A stretch of DNA of 26,414 nucleotides from an uncultured Flavobacteriaceae bacterium (GCA_937901915.1 CALGUD010000132.1:1-26414); one strand, 5' to 3'; positions 15,494 through 23,028 are shown, counted from the stretch's first letter. Notes: generated by a model from the letters alone, not told the origin. Numbers and translations are program-made.

Positions 15494-16420
15494 ATGAAAA
15501 TTGTTGTGTATGGAATAGGCGGAGTTGGAGGATATTTTGGCGGTAAAATTGCTCAAACTACCAATGAAGTGGTATTTGTTGCCCGTGGCGAACATTTAAA
15601 AAAAATACAAAAAAACGGATTACAGGTAAAAAGTATTGATGGGGATTTTGTTGCTACGCCAACATTGGCAACCGATAATGCTGCAGATGCAGGTAAATCC
15701 GATTTAATTATTATTGGCACCAAATCATGGCAGGTAGAAGATACAGCTAAAAGTATTGAACCTTTGTTACATGAAAATACACTGGTTCTGCCTTTGCAAA
15801 ATGGAGCGGAGAATGAAGCAAAGTTAATGAAAGTAATAGATAAGAAACACGTGTTGGCCGGCTTGTGCAGGATTTACAGCAAAGTGGATGCTCCAGGTAT
15901 TATCAATCACTTTGCACATCCACCGGAAATTGTTTTCGGGGAAATGGATAACAGCAAAAGCGAACGTATAAAAGAAGTGGATAAAGTATTCAAATCTGCC
16001 GGGTTTATTAGTACCATCCCGGAGGATATTCACGTAGAGATTTGGAATAAATTTATGTTTATAGCTACTGTTAGTGGTATTGGAGGCTTAACAAGAGTTC
16101 CCATAAGAGAAATGGCAGATGATGATTACCTCAATAACATCATGCGGCAAACTGCCGATGAAATTTATAGGGTAGGGAAGGCCAAAGGCGTAAATTTACA
16201 CGATAACATAATAAATAAAACCATGAAATTTATAGAAGGCCAACCTGCAGGCTCTACGGCATCCACACAGCGGGATATCATGGAAGGCTATCCATCTGAA
16301 CTCGAAAATTTTAATGGCTATATTGTGAGGGAAGGTAAAAAACTGGGAATTGAAACCCTAACCAATGAGTTTATTTACCGGTGCCTGCTTCCACAGGAAA
16401 AGAAAGCCAGGAAAAATTAA
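15494..16420 (+). CDS. Ketopantoate reductase-family protein (PanE/ApbA-like)
   Basis: 308 residues. N-terminal Rossmann domain with GIGGVGGYFGG (7-17) for NADP(H), then LQNGAEN (N103), and a helical C-terminal domain with VEIWNKFMF, whose K186 matches the catalytic Lys of the family, and STQRDIMEGYPSELENFNG. The family reduces 2-dehydropantoate to pantoate for coenzyme A synthesis; paralogues with other 2-oxo substrates exist, so the symbol is withheld. Its TAA overlaps the ATG of the UbiA-like gene (TAATG), so the two are translationally coupled. Confidence 0.9.
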   Translation: MKIVVYGIGGVGGYFGGKIAQTTNEVVFVARGEHLKKIQKNGLQVKSIDGDFVATPTLATDNAADAGKSDLIIIGTKSWQVEDTAKSIEPLLHENTLVLPLQNGAENEAKLMKVIDKKHVLAGLCRIYSKVDAPGIINHFAHPPEIVFGEMDNSKSERIKEVDKVFKSAGFISTIPEDIHVEIWNKFMFIATVSGIGGLTRVPIREMADDDYLNNIMRQTADEIYRVGKAKGVNLHDNIINKTMKFIEGQPAGSTASTQRDIMEGYPSELENFNGYIVREGKKLGIETLTNEFIYRCLLPQEKKARKN

Positions 16421-17280
16421 TGGTTCATTATTTAAAAATTTCACGCCCGGGATTATGGTTCCCAACCATCTGGATTTACCTGGTCCCTTTTAGTCTGGAA
16501 ACTGATTTTTGGCAGAACCCTATTTTCTGGACCGGCTTTGTATTTGTTACTTTTCCGCTTAACTTTTTGGTTTACGGACTCAACGATTACAATGACCACA
16601 AAGCGGATATTCAAAATGAGAGAAAAGGAAATTTCCTTTTTGGTGCTAAATCCACTAAAGAGCAGTTGGCCTCTATACCACTCAAAGTAGCGATGGCAAC
16701 CTTGCCTTTTATTATCTTCTTTTCCATTTATTCCGGTTTTACAATGTTTCTTTTGCTGGCTTTTATGGTTGGGGTAAATATCATTTATAATTTTAAACCG
16801 CTCCGGATAAAGGAAAGACCGCCTTTTGAGATCTTCATCCAGGTTGGATATGTGTTTACAGCCTTTTTTAGTGTGGTGCTAAACGAACTGGAAATGTTAT
16901 CCTGGCAAACCATTGTGTACCTTTCTTTGTTTGCTTTCCAGGCACACATTGCCGGGGAGATTATGGATATTGAACCGGATATGAAGGCGGGTAAAAGAAC
17001 TACAGCCACAATTATCGGCCGTAAGAAATCAAAATTCCTCATGCTTTTTTTATTGGTTTTAGAAACTTATATCCTGCTACATTGGTTTGAAGATTATATA
17101 CTGTCGGGCTTTTTGGCAATTTTTTCACTTTGGCTGGTCCTGGATATTTTTATTTTTTATAAAAGCAAGCCCTACAGTTTGGCAGAGATGAAATTATTTG
17201 GCTATGCAATGAATATTTCTGCCGTTTTATCAATGATCTGGATATTATACTCCGGAAAACTCATGAACCCTGTTTTTTAA
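16420..17280 (+). CDS. UbiA-family prenyltransferase
   Basis: 286 residues from the ATG at 16420 (TAATG overlap with the preceding stop), preferred to a GTG at 16381 because homologous sequence starts MVHYLKISRPGLWFPTIW. It is a multi-TM protein with both Asp-rich motifs of the family: NDYNDHKAD (N55, D56, D59, D63) and DIEPDMKAGKRTTAT. These bind Mg2+ and the prenyl diphosphate, and the enzyme attaches a prenyl chain to an aromatic or other acceptor. The substrate (menaquinone, carotenoid-type or other) cannot be told from the sequence, and no pathway genes are adjacent. Confidence 0.9.
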   Translation: MVHYLKISRPGLWFPTIWIYLVPFSLETDFWQNPIFWTGFVFVTFPLNFLVYGLNDYNDHKADIQNERKGNFLFGAKSTKEQLASIPLKVAMATLPFIIFFSIYSGFTMFLLLAFMVGVNIIYNFKPLRIKERPPFEIFIQVGYVFTAFFSVVLNELEMLSWQTIVYLSLFAFQAHIAGEIMDIEPDMKAGKRTTATIIGRKKSKFLMLFLLVLETYILLHWFEDYILSGFLAIFSLWLVLDIFIFYKSKPYSLAEMKLFGYAMNISAVLSMIWILYSGKLMNPVF

Positions 17281-17311
17281 AACAATACTTTTCATTGTAT
17301 GACAATAAACG

Positions 17312-17319
17312 TATTTTTG
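17312..17319 (+). promoter_or_regulatory. -7 promoter element for leuS
   Basis: TATTTTTG fits TAnnTTTG. It gives a leader of about 130 bases before the leuS ATG at 17452, unusually long for an enzyme gene here. The leader contains the short reading frame at 17398-17427. Confidence 0.45.
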
Positions 17320-17397
17320 CGCATCAAATATCAATACAACACATCTTTATCTTTTAGAACATAAGGTTTTATTCACCATCGTGAGGAGTAATTGAGG

Positions 17398-17427
17398 ATG
17401 AAATCTTTGATTGTATGTGGATTATAA
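17398..17427 (+). CDS. Possible 9-codon leader peptide upstream of leuS
   Basis: ATG to TAA encodes MKSLIVCGL. AGGAG at 17384-17388 sits nine bases before the ATG, a good ribosome-binding site, which is uncommon in this phylum. Two of nine codons are Leu (TTG, TTA). It might report leucyl-tRNA supply to leuS, but there is no clear terminator after it, and chance is possible. Confidence 0.25.
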   Translation: MKSLIVCGL

Positions 17428-17451
17428 AGAAGTACAGATAAAAATATCAAA

Positions 17452-20400
17452 ATGAAATACAATTTCAATGAAATTGAGGCCAAATGGCAAAAATACTGGG
17501 CTAAAAATAAAACATTTGCTGCCAAAAATCCTGAAAATGGAGCAGAGGCACAATCCCCTAAATTCTATGTTCTGGACATGTTCCCTTATCCGTCAGGAGC
17601 GGGATTGCACGTAGGACATCCGCTTGGGTATATTGCCAGTGATATTTATGCACGGTATAAACGCCACCAGGGATTTAATGTGTTGCACCCAATGGGGTAC
17701 GACAGTTTTGGATTACCTGCGGAACAATATGCCATACAAACCGGACAACATCCGGCAATAACCACCGAGGCGAATATAAAACGATATCGGGAGCAGTTGG
17801 ATAATATGGGCTTTTCGTTTGACTGGGACCGGGAAGTACGGACATCGGACCCAAACTATTATAAATGGACACAGTGGATATTCATTCAACTGTTCAATTC
17901 CTGGTATAATAAAGATACAGATAAGGCAGAAGATATTTCTACGTTGGTTTCAAAATTTGAATTTGAAGGAAATGCAAATGTAAATGCGGTATGTGATGAG
18001 GATGTCAAGGAATTTACCGCTGCCGAATGGAAAAATTATTCCTCAGAAGATCAACAAAAAAAACTTTTAAAATACAGGTTAACCTACCTGGCCGAAGCCG
18101 AAGTAAACTGGTGCCCTGCATTGGGAACCGTATTGGCAAATGATGAAATTGTAAATGGGGTTTCAGAACGTGGCGGACATCCCGTTGTACGCAAAAAAAT
18201 GACCCAGTGGAGCATGCGTATTTCTGCCTACGCACAACGTTTAATAGACGGACTCGATAAACTGGACTGGCCGCAACCACTTAAAGATTCACAGATAAAC
18301 TGGATAGGGCGTTCTGAGGGAGCCTCAGTCGAATTCAGAATCCTCCCCCCAACCCCCTCCAAAGGAGGGGGAGGCAGCCCTGGTTATTTAACAGGGAAAC
18401 CGGAAATAGCAAGTTTGCTTTTAGAACGGGCAAAAGAAATGCGGGCTAACCCTACAAAGGCAGAGTCTGCATTATGGCAATGTTTAAAAGGGAAAAAGCT
18501 TGATGTTAAATTCAGGCAACAACATTTAATTGATGCTTTTATAGCAGATTTTGTTTGTTTGGATAGAAAATTAATTATTGAGGTTGATGGAGATATTCAT
18601 GATTTCCAGCAAGAGAAAGATAAGGAACGTGAAGATGTTTTAAAGGAATTAGGTTATACAATACTTCGATTTAAAAATGAAGAGGTATTAGGTGATATAG
18701 ATTCTGTAATTTCTAAGATAAAAAATAAACTCAAAGTCCTTCCCTCTGGGAAGGATTTAGGATGGGAAATTTCGGTATTCACCACCCGCCCCGACACTAT
18801 TTTTGGGGTTACATTTATGACTTTGGCCCCGGAACTGGAGTTGGTGAAAAAAATTACAACCCCGGAGCAAAAAGCTGAGGTGGATGCTTATATTGAAGCT
18901 ACGGCAAAACGCAGTGAACGCGACCGTATGGCGGATGTAAAAACCATTACCGGTGCATTTACCGGTGCGTACGCCGAGCACCCGTTTACCGGGGAGGCCA
19001 TACCCATCTGGATAGGCGATTATGTACTGGCAGGTTATGGTACAGGCGCCGTCATGGCGGTACCTAGTGGCGACCAGCGGGATTATGATTTTGCAAAACA
19101 TTTTAATATTCCCATTATAAATATTTTTGAAGGGATTGATATTTCCGAAGGGGCTTATGCCGAGAAGGATGATACCAAACTGGTCAATTCCGGTTTTTTA
19201 AACGGATTCTCATACAAAGAAGCTACACGGAAAATAATTGATGCATTAGAAGAAAAAGGGGTTGGAAAAGGTAAAATTAATTATCGCCTGCGCGATGCCG
19301 TATTCTCAAGGCAACGCTATTGGGGGGAACCTTTCCCGGTGTACTATGTAAATGGCTTGCCGCAGATGATCGATAAAAAGCATTTACCTATAGAATTACC
19401 CGAAGTAGAAAAATATTTACCTACCGAAACCGGCGAACCCCCTTTGGGAAATGCAACGGAGTGGGCCTGGGATACAAAAAACAATAAAGTTGTTTCCAAT
19501 AACCTTGTCACCCTGAGCGCAGTCGAAGGGTCTCACGAAGATAACGGGATTTACCCTCTCGAGCTCAACACCATGCCCGGCTGGGCAGGATCTTCCTGGT
19601 ACTTTAACCGGTATATGGATGCCGGGAATACAGAAGAATTTGCCTCACAGGAAGCATTGAACTACTGGAAGGATGTAGACTTATACATAGGGGGTAGCGA
19701 ACACGCCACAGGACATTTACTGTACAGTCGCTTCTGGCAGAAATTCCTGTACGACCGCGGATTGGTCCCCGTAGATGAATATGCCAAAAAACTGATCAAT
19801 CAGGGGATGATTTTGGGTGAAAGTGCCTTCTTTAGAACCTTAAATGGATTTGCATTCTATAAGAATGGTAAACCATTTGCGGCATATATGCCTGATCCCC
19901 ACAATCTAACGTATTCAAAAAAACTAATCTCTGAAGATTTAGCTGAAAATCAGGAATATCTAAAAAAAGAATTTATTGAACGTAAACCTTTAGAAGAAAA
20001 TTCTTTAAAAACGTATGAAAAAGTTTTACTAGAATTAAATGAATATGAGATTGAGGCTCACAGAGGTCGTGTTGATGTGGAATACGTAAATGTTTCAAAT
20101 GAATTAGACTTAGATAAGTTTTTAGATGATAAAAGATATAAACAGTATAAGGACTATCAAATAATAAAGAATAATAATGGTAGTTTTAAAGTTCATCGCG
20201 AAGTCGAGAAAATGTCCAAGTCCAAATACAACGTGGTAAATCCGGATGATATTTGCAAAGAGTACGGTGCCGATACACTGCGGTTGTACGAAATGTTTCT
20301 GGGCCCGCTGGAGCAGGCCAAACCATGGAACACAGCAGGGATTACAGGTGTGCATTCATTCCTGAAAAAGTTATGGAGGTTGTATTTTGATGACAACGGA

Positions 20401-20898
20401 CTCATTGTAACAGACACCCCTCCTTTGGAGGGGCAGGGGGAGGCCTTAAAAACACTGCATAAAACCATTAAAAAAGTGAGGGAGGATATCGAGAATTTCT
20501 CTTTTAATACTTCAGTATCCGCTTTTATGATCGCCGTGAATGAACTGACTGCTCAAAAATGCCACTCAAGAGCTGTTTTAGAGCCGCTGGCGATTATCAT
20601 ATCACCTTATGCCCCACATATTGCCGAGGAGTTGTGGGAGGCATTAGGCAATGCCGGGAGTATCTCTAAGGCTCCGTTCCCGGAGTTTGAAGAAAAATAC
20701 CTGGTGGAAAGCAGTAAGGAATACCCGGTGTCGTTTAATGGTAAAACGCGTTTTAAAATTGAACTTCCGTTGGATATGAACGTACCCGAAATTGAAAAGG
20801 CTATAATGGCAGATGAGAGGACACAACAACAGTTACAAGGCAGGGAACCTAAAAAAGTAATCATTGTTCCCGGGAAAATCATTAATATTGTTGGATAA
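17452..20898 (+). CDS. leuS: Leucyl-tRNA synthetase carrying in-frame insertions, including a DUF559 nuclease domain
   Basis: 1148 residues, longer than ordinary bacterial LeuRS (E. coli has 860). Charges tRNA-Leu with leucine. The class I signatures are intact: HVGH (53-56) and KMSKS (920-924). The editing domain has VFTTRPDTIFGVTFMTLAPE, and the C-terminal anticodon-binding region is complete through KKVIIVPGKIINIVG. Extra pieces in the same frame: residues 298-437, a DUF559 nuclease domain between SVEFRI and ISVFTTRPDT; residues 684-695 (NLVTLSAVEGSH); residues 987-998 (TDTPPLEGQGEA); and an expanded AT-rich segment at about 800-880. There is no stop or frameshift, and the essential motifs are intact, so the enzyme is probably functional with the insertions as surface loops. 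No intein splice motifs are seen. Confidence 0.95.
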   Translation: MKYNFNEIEAKWQKYWAKNKTFAAKNPENGAEAQSPKFYVLDMFPYPSGAGLHVGHPLGYIASDIYARYKRHQGFNVLHPMGYDSFGLPAEQYAIQTGQHPAITTEANIKRYREQLDNMGFSFDWDREVRTSDPNYYKWTQWIFIQLFNSWYNKDTDKAEDISTLVSKFEFEGNANVNAVCDEDVKEFTAAEWKNYSSEDQQKKLLKYRLTYLAEAEVNWCPALGTVLANDEIVNGVSERGGHPVVRKKMTQWSMRISAYAQRLIDGLDKLDWPQPLKDSQINWIGRSEGASVEFRILPPTPSKGGGGSPGYLTGKPEIASLLLERAKEMRANPTKAESALWQCLKGKKLDVKFRQQHLIDAFIADFVCLDRKLIIEVDGDIHDFQQEKDKEREDVLKELGYTILRFKNEEVLGDIDSVISKIKNKLKVLPSGKDLGWEISVFTTRPDTIFGVTFMTLAPELELVKKITTPEQKAEVDAYIEATAKRSERDRMADVKTITGAFTGAYAEHPFTGEAIPIWIGDYVLAGYGTGAVMAVPSGDQRDYDFAKHFNIPIINIFEGIDISEGAYAEKDDTKLVNSGFLNGFSYKEATRKIIDALEEKGVGKGKINYRLRDAVFSRQRYWGEPFPVYYVNGLPQMIDKKHLPIELPEVEKYLPTETGEPPLGNATEWAWDTKNNKVVSNNLVTLSAVEGSHEDNGIYPLELNTMPGWAGSSWYFNRYMDAGNTEEFASQEALNYWKDVDLYIGGSEHATGHLLYSRFWQKFLYDRGLVPVDEYAKKLINQGMILGESAFFRTLNGFAFYKNGKPFAAYMPDPHNLTYSKKLISEDLAENQEYLKKEFIERKPLEENSLKTYEKVLLELNEYEIEAHRGRVDVEYVNVSNELDLDKFLDDKRYKQYKDYQIIKNNNGSFKVHREVEKMSKSKYNVVNPDDICKEYGADTLRLYEMFLGPLEQAKPWNTAGITGVHSFLKKLWRLYFDDNGLIVTDTPPLEGQGEALKTLHKTIKKVREDIENFSFNTSVSAFMIAVNELTAQKCHSRAVLEPLAIIISPYAPHIAEELWEALGNAGSISKAPFPEFEEKYLVESSKEYPVSFNGKTRFKIELPLDMNVPEIEKAIMADERTQQQLQGREPKKVIIVPGKIINIVG
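18342..18375 (+). repeat. Left boundary hairpin repeat of the DUF559 insert
   Basis: CCTCCCCCCAA followed by the perfect hairpin CCCCCTCC-AAA-GGAGGGGG (18353-18371) and AGG. It is read in frame as LPPTPSKGGGG. The reverse complement of the copy at 20417-20443 has the same order (CCTCCCCCTG, then CCCCTCC-AAA-GGAGGGG). Confidence 0.85.
18737..18766 (+). repeat. Right boundary hairpin repeat of the DUF559 insert
   Basis: Perfect hairpin TCCTTCCC-TCT-GGGAAGGA (18737-18755) followed by TTTAGGATGGG. It has the layout of the left boundary in reverse orientation (hairpin, then purine-rich tail), with a diverged sequence. Read in frame as LPSGKDLGW. Confidence 0.75.
19508..19533 (+). repeat. REP-like palindrome inside leuS
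   Basis: CACCCTGAGCGCAGTCGAAGGGT: ends ACCCT (19510-19514) and AGGGT (19527-19531) are inverted around GAGCGCAGTCGA. From memory, this CCCTGAGC...GTCGAAGGG type is a widespread dispersed repeat in Bacteroidota and other genomes. Read in frame as VTLSAVEGS, in a loop of LeuRS where relatives have a short non-conserved segment. Confidence 0.75.
20417..20443 (+). repeat. Solo hairpin repeat inside leuS, inverted relative to 18342-18375
   Basis: CCCCTCC-TTT-GGAGGGG (20417-20433) followed by CAGGGGGAGG. Its reverse complement closely matches the left boundary of the DUF559 insert. It carries no nuclease. Read in frame as TPPLEGQGEA. Confidence 0.8.
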
Positions 20899-20913
20899 AC
20901 CAAACCAAAATAT

Positions 20914-21375
20914 ATGAAAAACTTAAACAAATTATTGCTTGCCCTTTTATTAGCCTTATTTTTAAGCTGTTCGAATGATGATGGTACTGATGGTTCCGGG
21001 ATAGCTGACGTTGATCTGGCAGGAACCGTTTTTGATACCCCATTTGAAGCCAAAGGCGGAATCGCCTATGAAACTGAAAATGGACTTTTTATACATATTG
21101 CCAATGTGGTAGCTGATTGCGACTCTAATACTGATGATTTCAGTTATTCTATATATGCCATTGTTCCCTCTATTGAACTGGGAAATTATAAAGATGTAAA
21201 CGTTAGTTTTTCCACAATAGATGCTGTACCGGTTAATGACCCGAACGCTTCCGTATCTTTGGTTTCAAGATCTTTTGGCAGCAATCCGGAACTTGGTATT
21301 AAAGTGATGGCCAATGCCAATGAAGAGAATAACGTTGAAGGATATATAAGGGTAGCTATTTGCATTGAAGAATAA
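20914..21375 (+). CDS. Small lipoprotein of unknown function
   Basis: 153 residues. Signal peptide with lipobox LSCS (Cys19) followed by NDDG, an acidic run compatible with surface export in Bacteroidota. The mature part is predicted beta-rich with no family I recognise. Starts 15 bases after the leuS stop, so it is probably cotranscribed with leuS, though no functional link is evident; closed by the terminator at 21400-21424. Confidence 0.8.
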   Translation: MKNLNKLLLALLLALFLSCSNDDGTDGSGIADVDLAGTVFDTPFEAKGGIAYETENGLFIHIANVVADCDSNTDDFSYSIYAIVPSIELGNYKDVNVSFSTIDAVPVNDPNASVSLVSRSFGSNPELGIKVMANANEENNVEGYIRVAICIEE

Positions 21376-21399
21376 ATTTATTTCAAAATAAATTTTTTT

Positions 21400-21424
21400 A
21401 AGTCCGGTTTTTTCCGGACTTTTT
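21400..21424 (+). terminator. Terminator of the leuS-lipoprotein unit
   Basis: AAGTCCGG (21400-21407) and CCGGACTT (21414-21421) form a perfect 8-bp stem around a T6 loop, followed by T residues. Confidence 0.92.
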
Positions 21425-21434
21425 AGTTTATAAG

Positions 21435-21468
21435 TTGGCATTCACTCCTATTTTTTAACTTATTTTTG
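21435..21468 (+). promoter_or_regulatory. Promoter of the SemiSWEET gene
   Basis: TTG (21435-21437), 23 bases, then TATTTTTG (21461-21468): both elements of the flavobacterial promoter in allowed spacing. The -7 element ends only four bases before the ATG at 21473, so the transcript would start at or next to the start codon. Confidence 0.6.
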
Positions 21469-21472
21469 CTGC

Positions 21473-21736
21473 ATGATCATAGACTCCATTGAAATATTAG
21501 GGCTTGTGGCCGCTGTGCTGACCACATCGGCATTTGTGCCACAGGTTTATAAAACCTGGAAAACAAAATCAGCCCGTAATTTGTCGTTCACTATGTACCT
21601 TGTCTTTTTTGCAGGTGTTATGCTGTGGCTGGTATATGGGTTTTTTATTGATAGCCTCTCTGTAATTCTTGCCAATGCTGTTACGGGCGTTTTAACCTTG
21701 GTTCTTATCTATTTTAAAATCAGTTATAAAGACTGA
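21473..21736 (+). CDS. SemiSWEET sugar transporter
   Basis: 87 residues with three TM helices (about 5-26, 36-58, 62-83), the single-triple-helix form of the MtN3/saliva (SWEET) family, which works as a homodimer for sugar movement across the inner membrane. The PQ-loop is present at P23-Q24 in TTSAFVPQVYKTWKTKSARN, and TM3 holds the conserved Asn of the substrate pocket (ILANAVTG). The substrate is not determinable. Transcription seems to be from its own promoter and nearly leaderless. Confidence 0.93.
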   Translation: MIIDSIEILGLVAAVLTTSAFVPQVYKTWKTKSARNLSFTMYLVFFAGVMLWLVYGFFIDSLSVILANAVTGVLTLVLIYFKISYKD

Positions 21737-21840
21737 CAGTTGTTGCAATTCCACAAAATATTAACAGGATTATTTTCAAGAAAATAAAATCTTCTGCTTC
21801 TTTTTATGTTTATAAATTAACCTTTTTAAACTTATTATAG

Positions 21841-21848
21841 TAATTTTG
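21841..21848 (+). promoter_or_regulatory. -7 promoter element for alanine dehydrogenase
   Basis: TAATTTTG fits TAnnTTTG and gives a leader of about 70 bases before the GTG at 21925. No good -33 element was found. Confidence 0.45.
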
Positions 21849-21924
21849 ACACAATCTTTTGAAATTATATAAAAATATAACAAAGAAGAATCGTTAGCTT
21901 ATTAATAATACTAAATTCTAAAGT

Positions 21925-22995
21925 GTGAAGGTAGGGGTGCCTAAAGAAATCAAAAATAACGAAAGCCGTGTAGGAATAACACCTGCCGGGGTTTTTGAAC
22001 TTACAAAACGAAATCACGAAGTATATATACAATCAATGGCCGGTGAAGGAAGCGGTTTTTTTGACGAGGAATATAAGAGTGCAGGAGCTCAGATTGTTAA
22101 TGGGATCAAAGAGGTATATGATATCGCCGATATGATTGTTAAAGTAAAGGAACCTGTGGCTGAAGAGTACGGGCTTATAAGAGAAAATCAGGTGGTATTC
22201 ACTTATTTTCATTTTGCCTCAAGTTCTACGTTAACCAATGCGATGATAAGTAGTAACGCAGTTTGTATAGCATATGAAACAGTGGAGGATAAAGACGGCA
22301 GCCTTCCGTTGCTTACTCCTATGAGTGAAGTGGCCGGAAGAATGGCCGTGCAGCAAGGAGCTAAGTATCTTGAAAAGCCTATTAAAGGCAGAGGTGTATT
22401 GCTTGGTGGCGTCCCCGGAGTAAAACCTGGTGAAGTACTTATACTAGGGGCAGGTACTGTAGGACTGCAGGCAGCAAAAATGGCAGCTGGTTTAGGTGCC
22501 ATTGTTACAATTCTCGATATTAATATGAAACGGCTGAGATACATTACTGATATTATGCCCAATAATGTTATTACCGGTTTTTCAAATGAATATAACATCC
22601 GCAGACTGATTAAAAGCCATGACCTTATTATAGGTGGCGTTTTAATACCAGGGGCTAAAGCACCAAAACTTATTACGAGAGACATGTTAAAGGAAATGCG
22701 TCCGGGAACTGTAATAGTTGATGTTGCTGTAGACCAGGGAGGATGTTTTGAAACTACCAGGCCCACCACCCATGAAGACCCTACATATATTATAGACGAT
22801 GTAGTTCATTACTGCGTGGCCAATATGCCGGGTGCAGTACCTTATACTTCTACAGTAGCATTAACAAATGTCACGCTTCCGTATGTTTTAAAACTTGCAA
22901 ATTTAGGATGGGAAGAGGCTTGTAAAAGTGATAAATCCCTCAAAAAAGGATTGAACATAGTTAAAGGGAAAGTGGTTTATGAAGGAATTTTATAA
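21925..22995 (+). CDS. ald: Alanine dehydrogenase, GTG start
   Basis: 356 residues. Interconverts L-alanine and pyruvate plus ammonia with NAD(H). The start must be the GTG at 21925, because an in-frame stop lies two codons upstream and the protein begins MKVGVPKEIKNNESRVGITP as the family does. Key residues are present: R15, K75 (VKVKEP), H96 (TYFHFA), D270, the dinucleotide site GAGTVG (175-180) with D198 after the second strand, and the long helix MSEVAGRMAVQQGAKYLEKP. Closed by a terminator at 23029-23057. Single gene. Confidence 0.96.
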   Translation: MKVGVPKEIKNNESRVGITPAGVFELTKRNHEVYIQSMAGEGSGFFDEEYKSAGAQIVNGIKEVYDIADMIVKVKEPVAEEYGLIRENQVVFTYFHFASSSTLTNAMISSNAVCIAYETVEDKDGSLPLLTPMSEVAGRMAVQQGAKYLEKPIKGRGVLLGGVPGVKPGEVLILGAGTVGLQAAKMAAGLGAIVTILDINMKRLRYITDIMPNNVITGFSNEYNIRRLIKSHDLIIGGVLIPGAKAPKLITRDMLKEMRPGTVIVDVAVDQGGCFETTRPTTHEDPTYIIDDVVHYCVANMPGAVPYTSTVALTNVTLPYVLKLANLGWEEACKSDKSLKKGLNIVKGKVVYEGIL

Positions 22996-23028
22996 ATTAT
23001 TTATCATCAAAATTCAATACTGAAGTTT

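Larger units (their letters stand above)
18341..18766 (+). mobile_element. Putative DUF559-nuclease insertion element inside leuS
   Basis: The insert interrupts the LeuRS editing domain in the turn between the strand SVEFRI and the strand that leads into TTRPDT. Its product (LeuRS residues 298-437) has the DUF559 signature: ERAKEMRANPTKAESALW (E338), VKFRQQHLIDAFIADFVC (D366), LIIEVDGDIH (E377, D379, H383), DKEREDVLKELGYTILRF (R393) and NEEV. This Vsr-like, restriction-endonuclease-type core appears catalytically complete. GC-rich hairpins bound the insert on the left (18353-18371) and right (18737-18755), with single-stranded tails pointing outwards (CCTCCCCCCAA and TTTAGGATGGG). Its length keeps the leuS frame. 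There is no target-site duplication that I could recognise, and no transposase. Boundaries are estimated from where LeuRS similarity stops. Confidence 0.8.

Noticed and set aside
16381..16419. Upstream GTG start of the UbiA-like protein
   Set aside because: The extra 13 residues fall inside the reductase gene and precede the natural family start; the TAATG junction is typical of coupling.
18439..18735. Separate DUF559 gene starting at the internal ATG (18439)
   Set aside because: No stop separates it from leuS in either direction, no promoter or ribosome site stands out, and the domain begins before this ATG. Internal initiation remains possible but is unsupported.
18298..18790. Intein in leuS
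   Set aside because: No Cys/Ser at the left junction, no His-Asn at the right junction and no Hint-domain blocks; the inserted domain is DUF559, and the site is not a catalytic motif.
20607..21053. Minus-strand open frame of 148 codons spanning the end of leuS
   Set aside because: Antisense to well-supported leuS and lipoprotein coding sequence, with no recognisable domain.
22209..22769. Long open frame on the minus strand inside ald
   Set aside because: It lies antisense to a clear alanine dehydrogenase and its translation resembles no protein; a shadow of codon bias.
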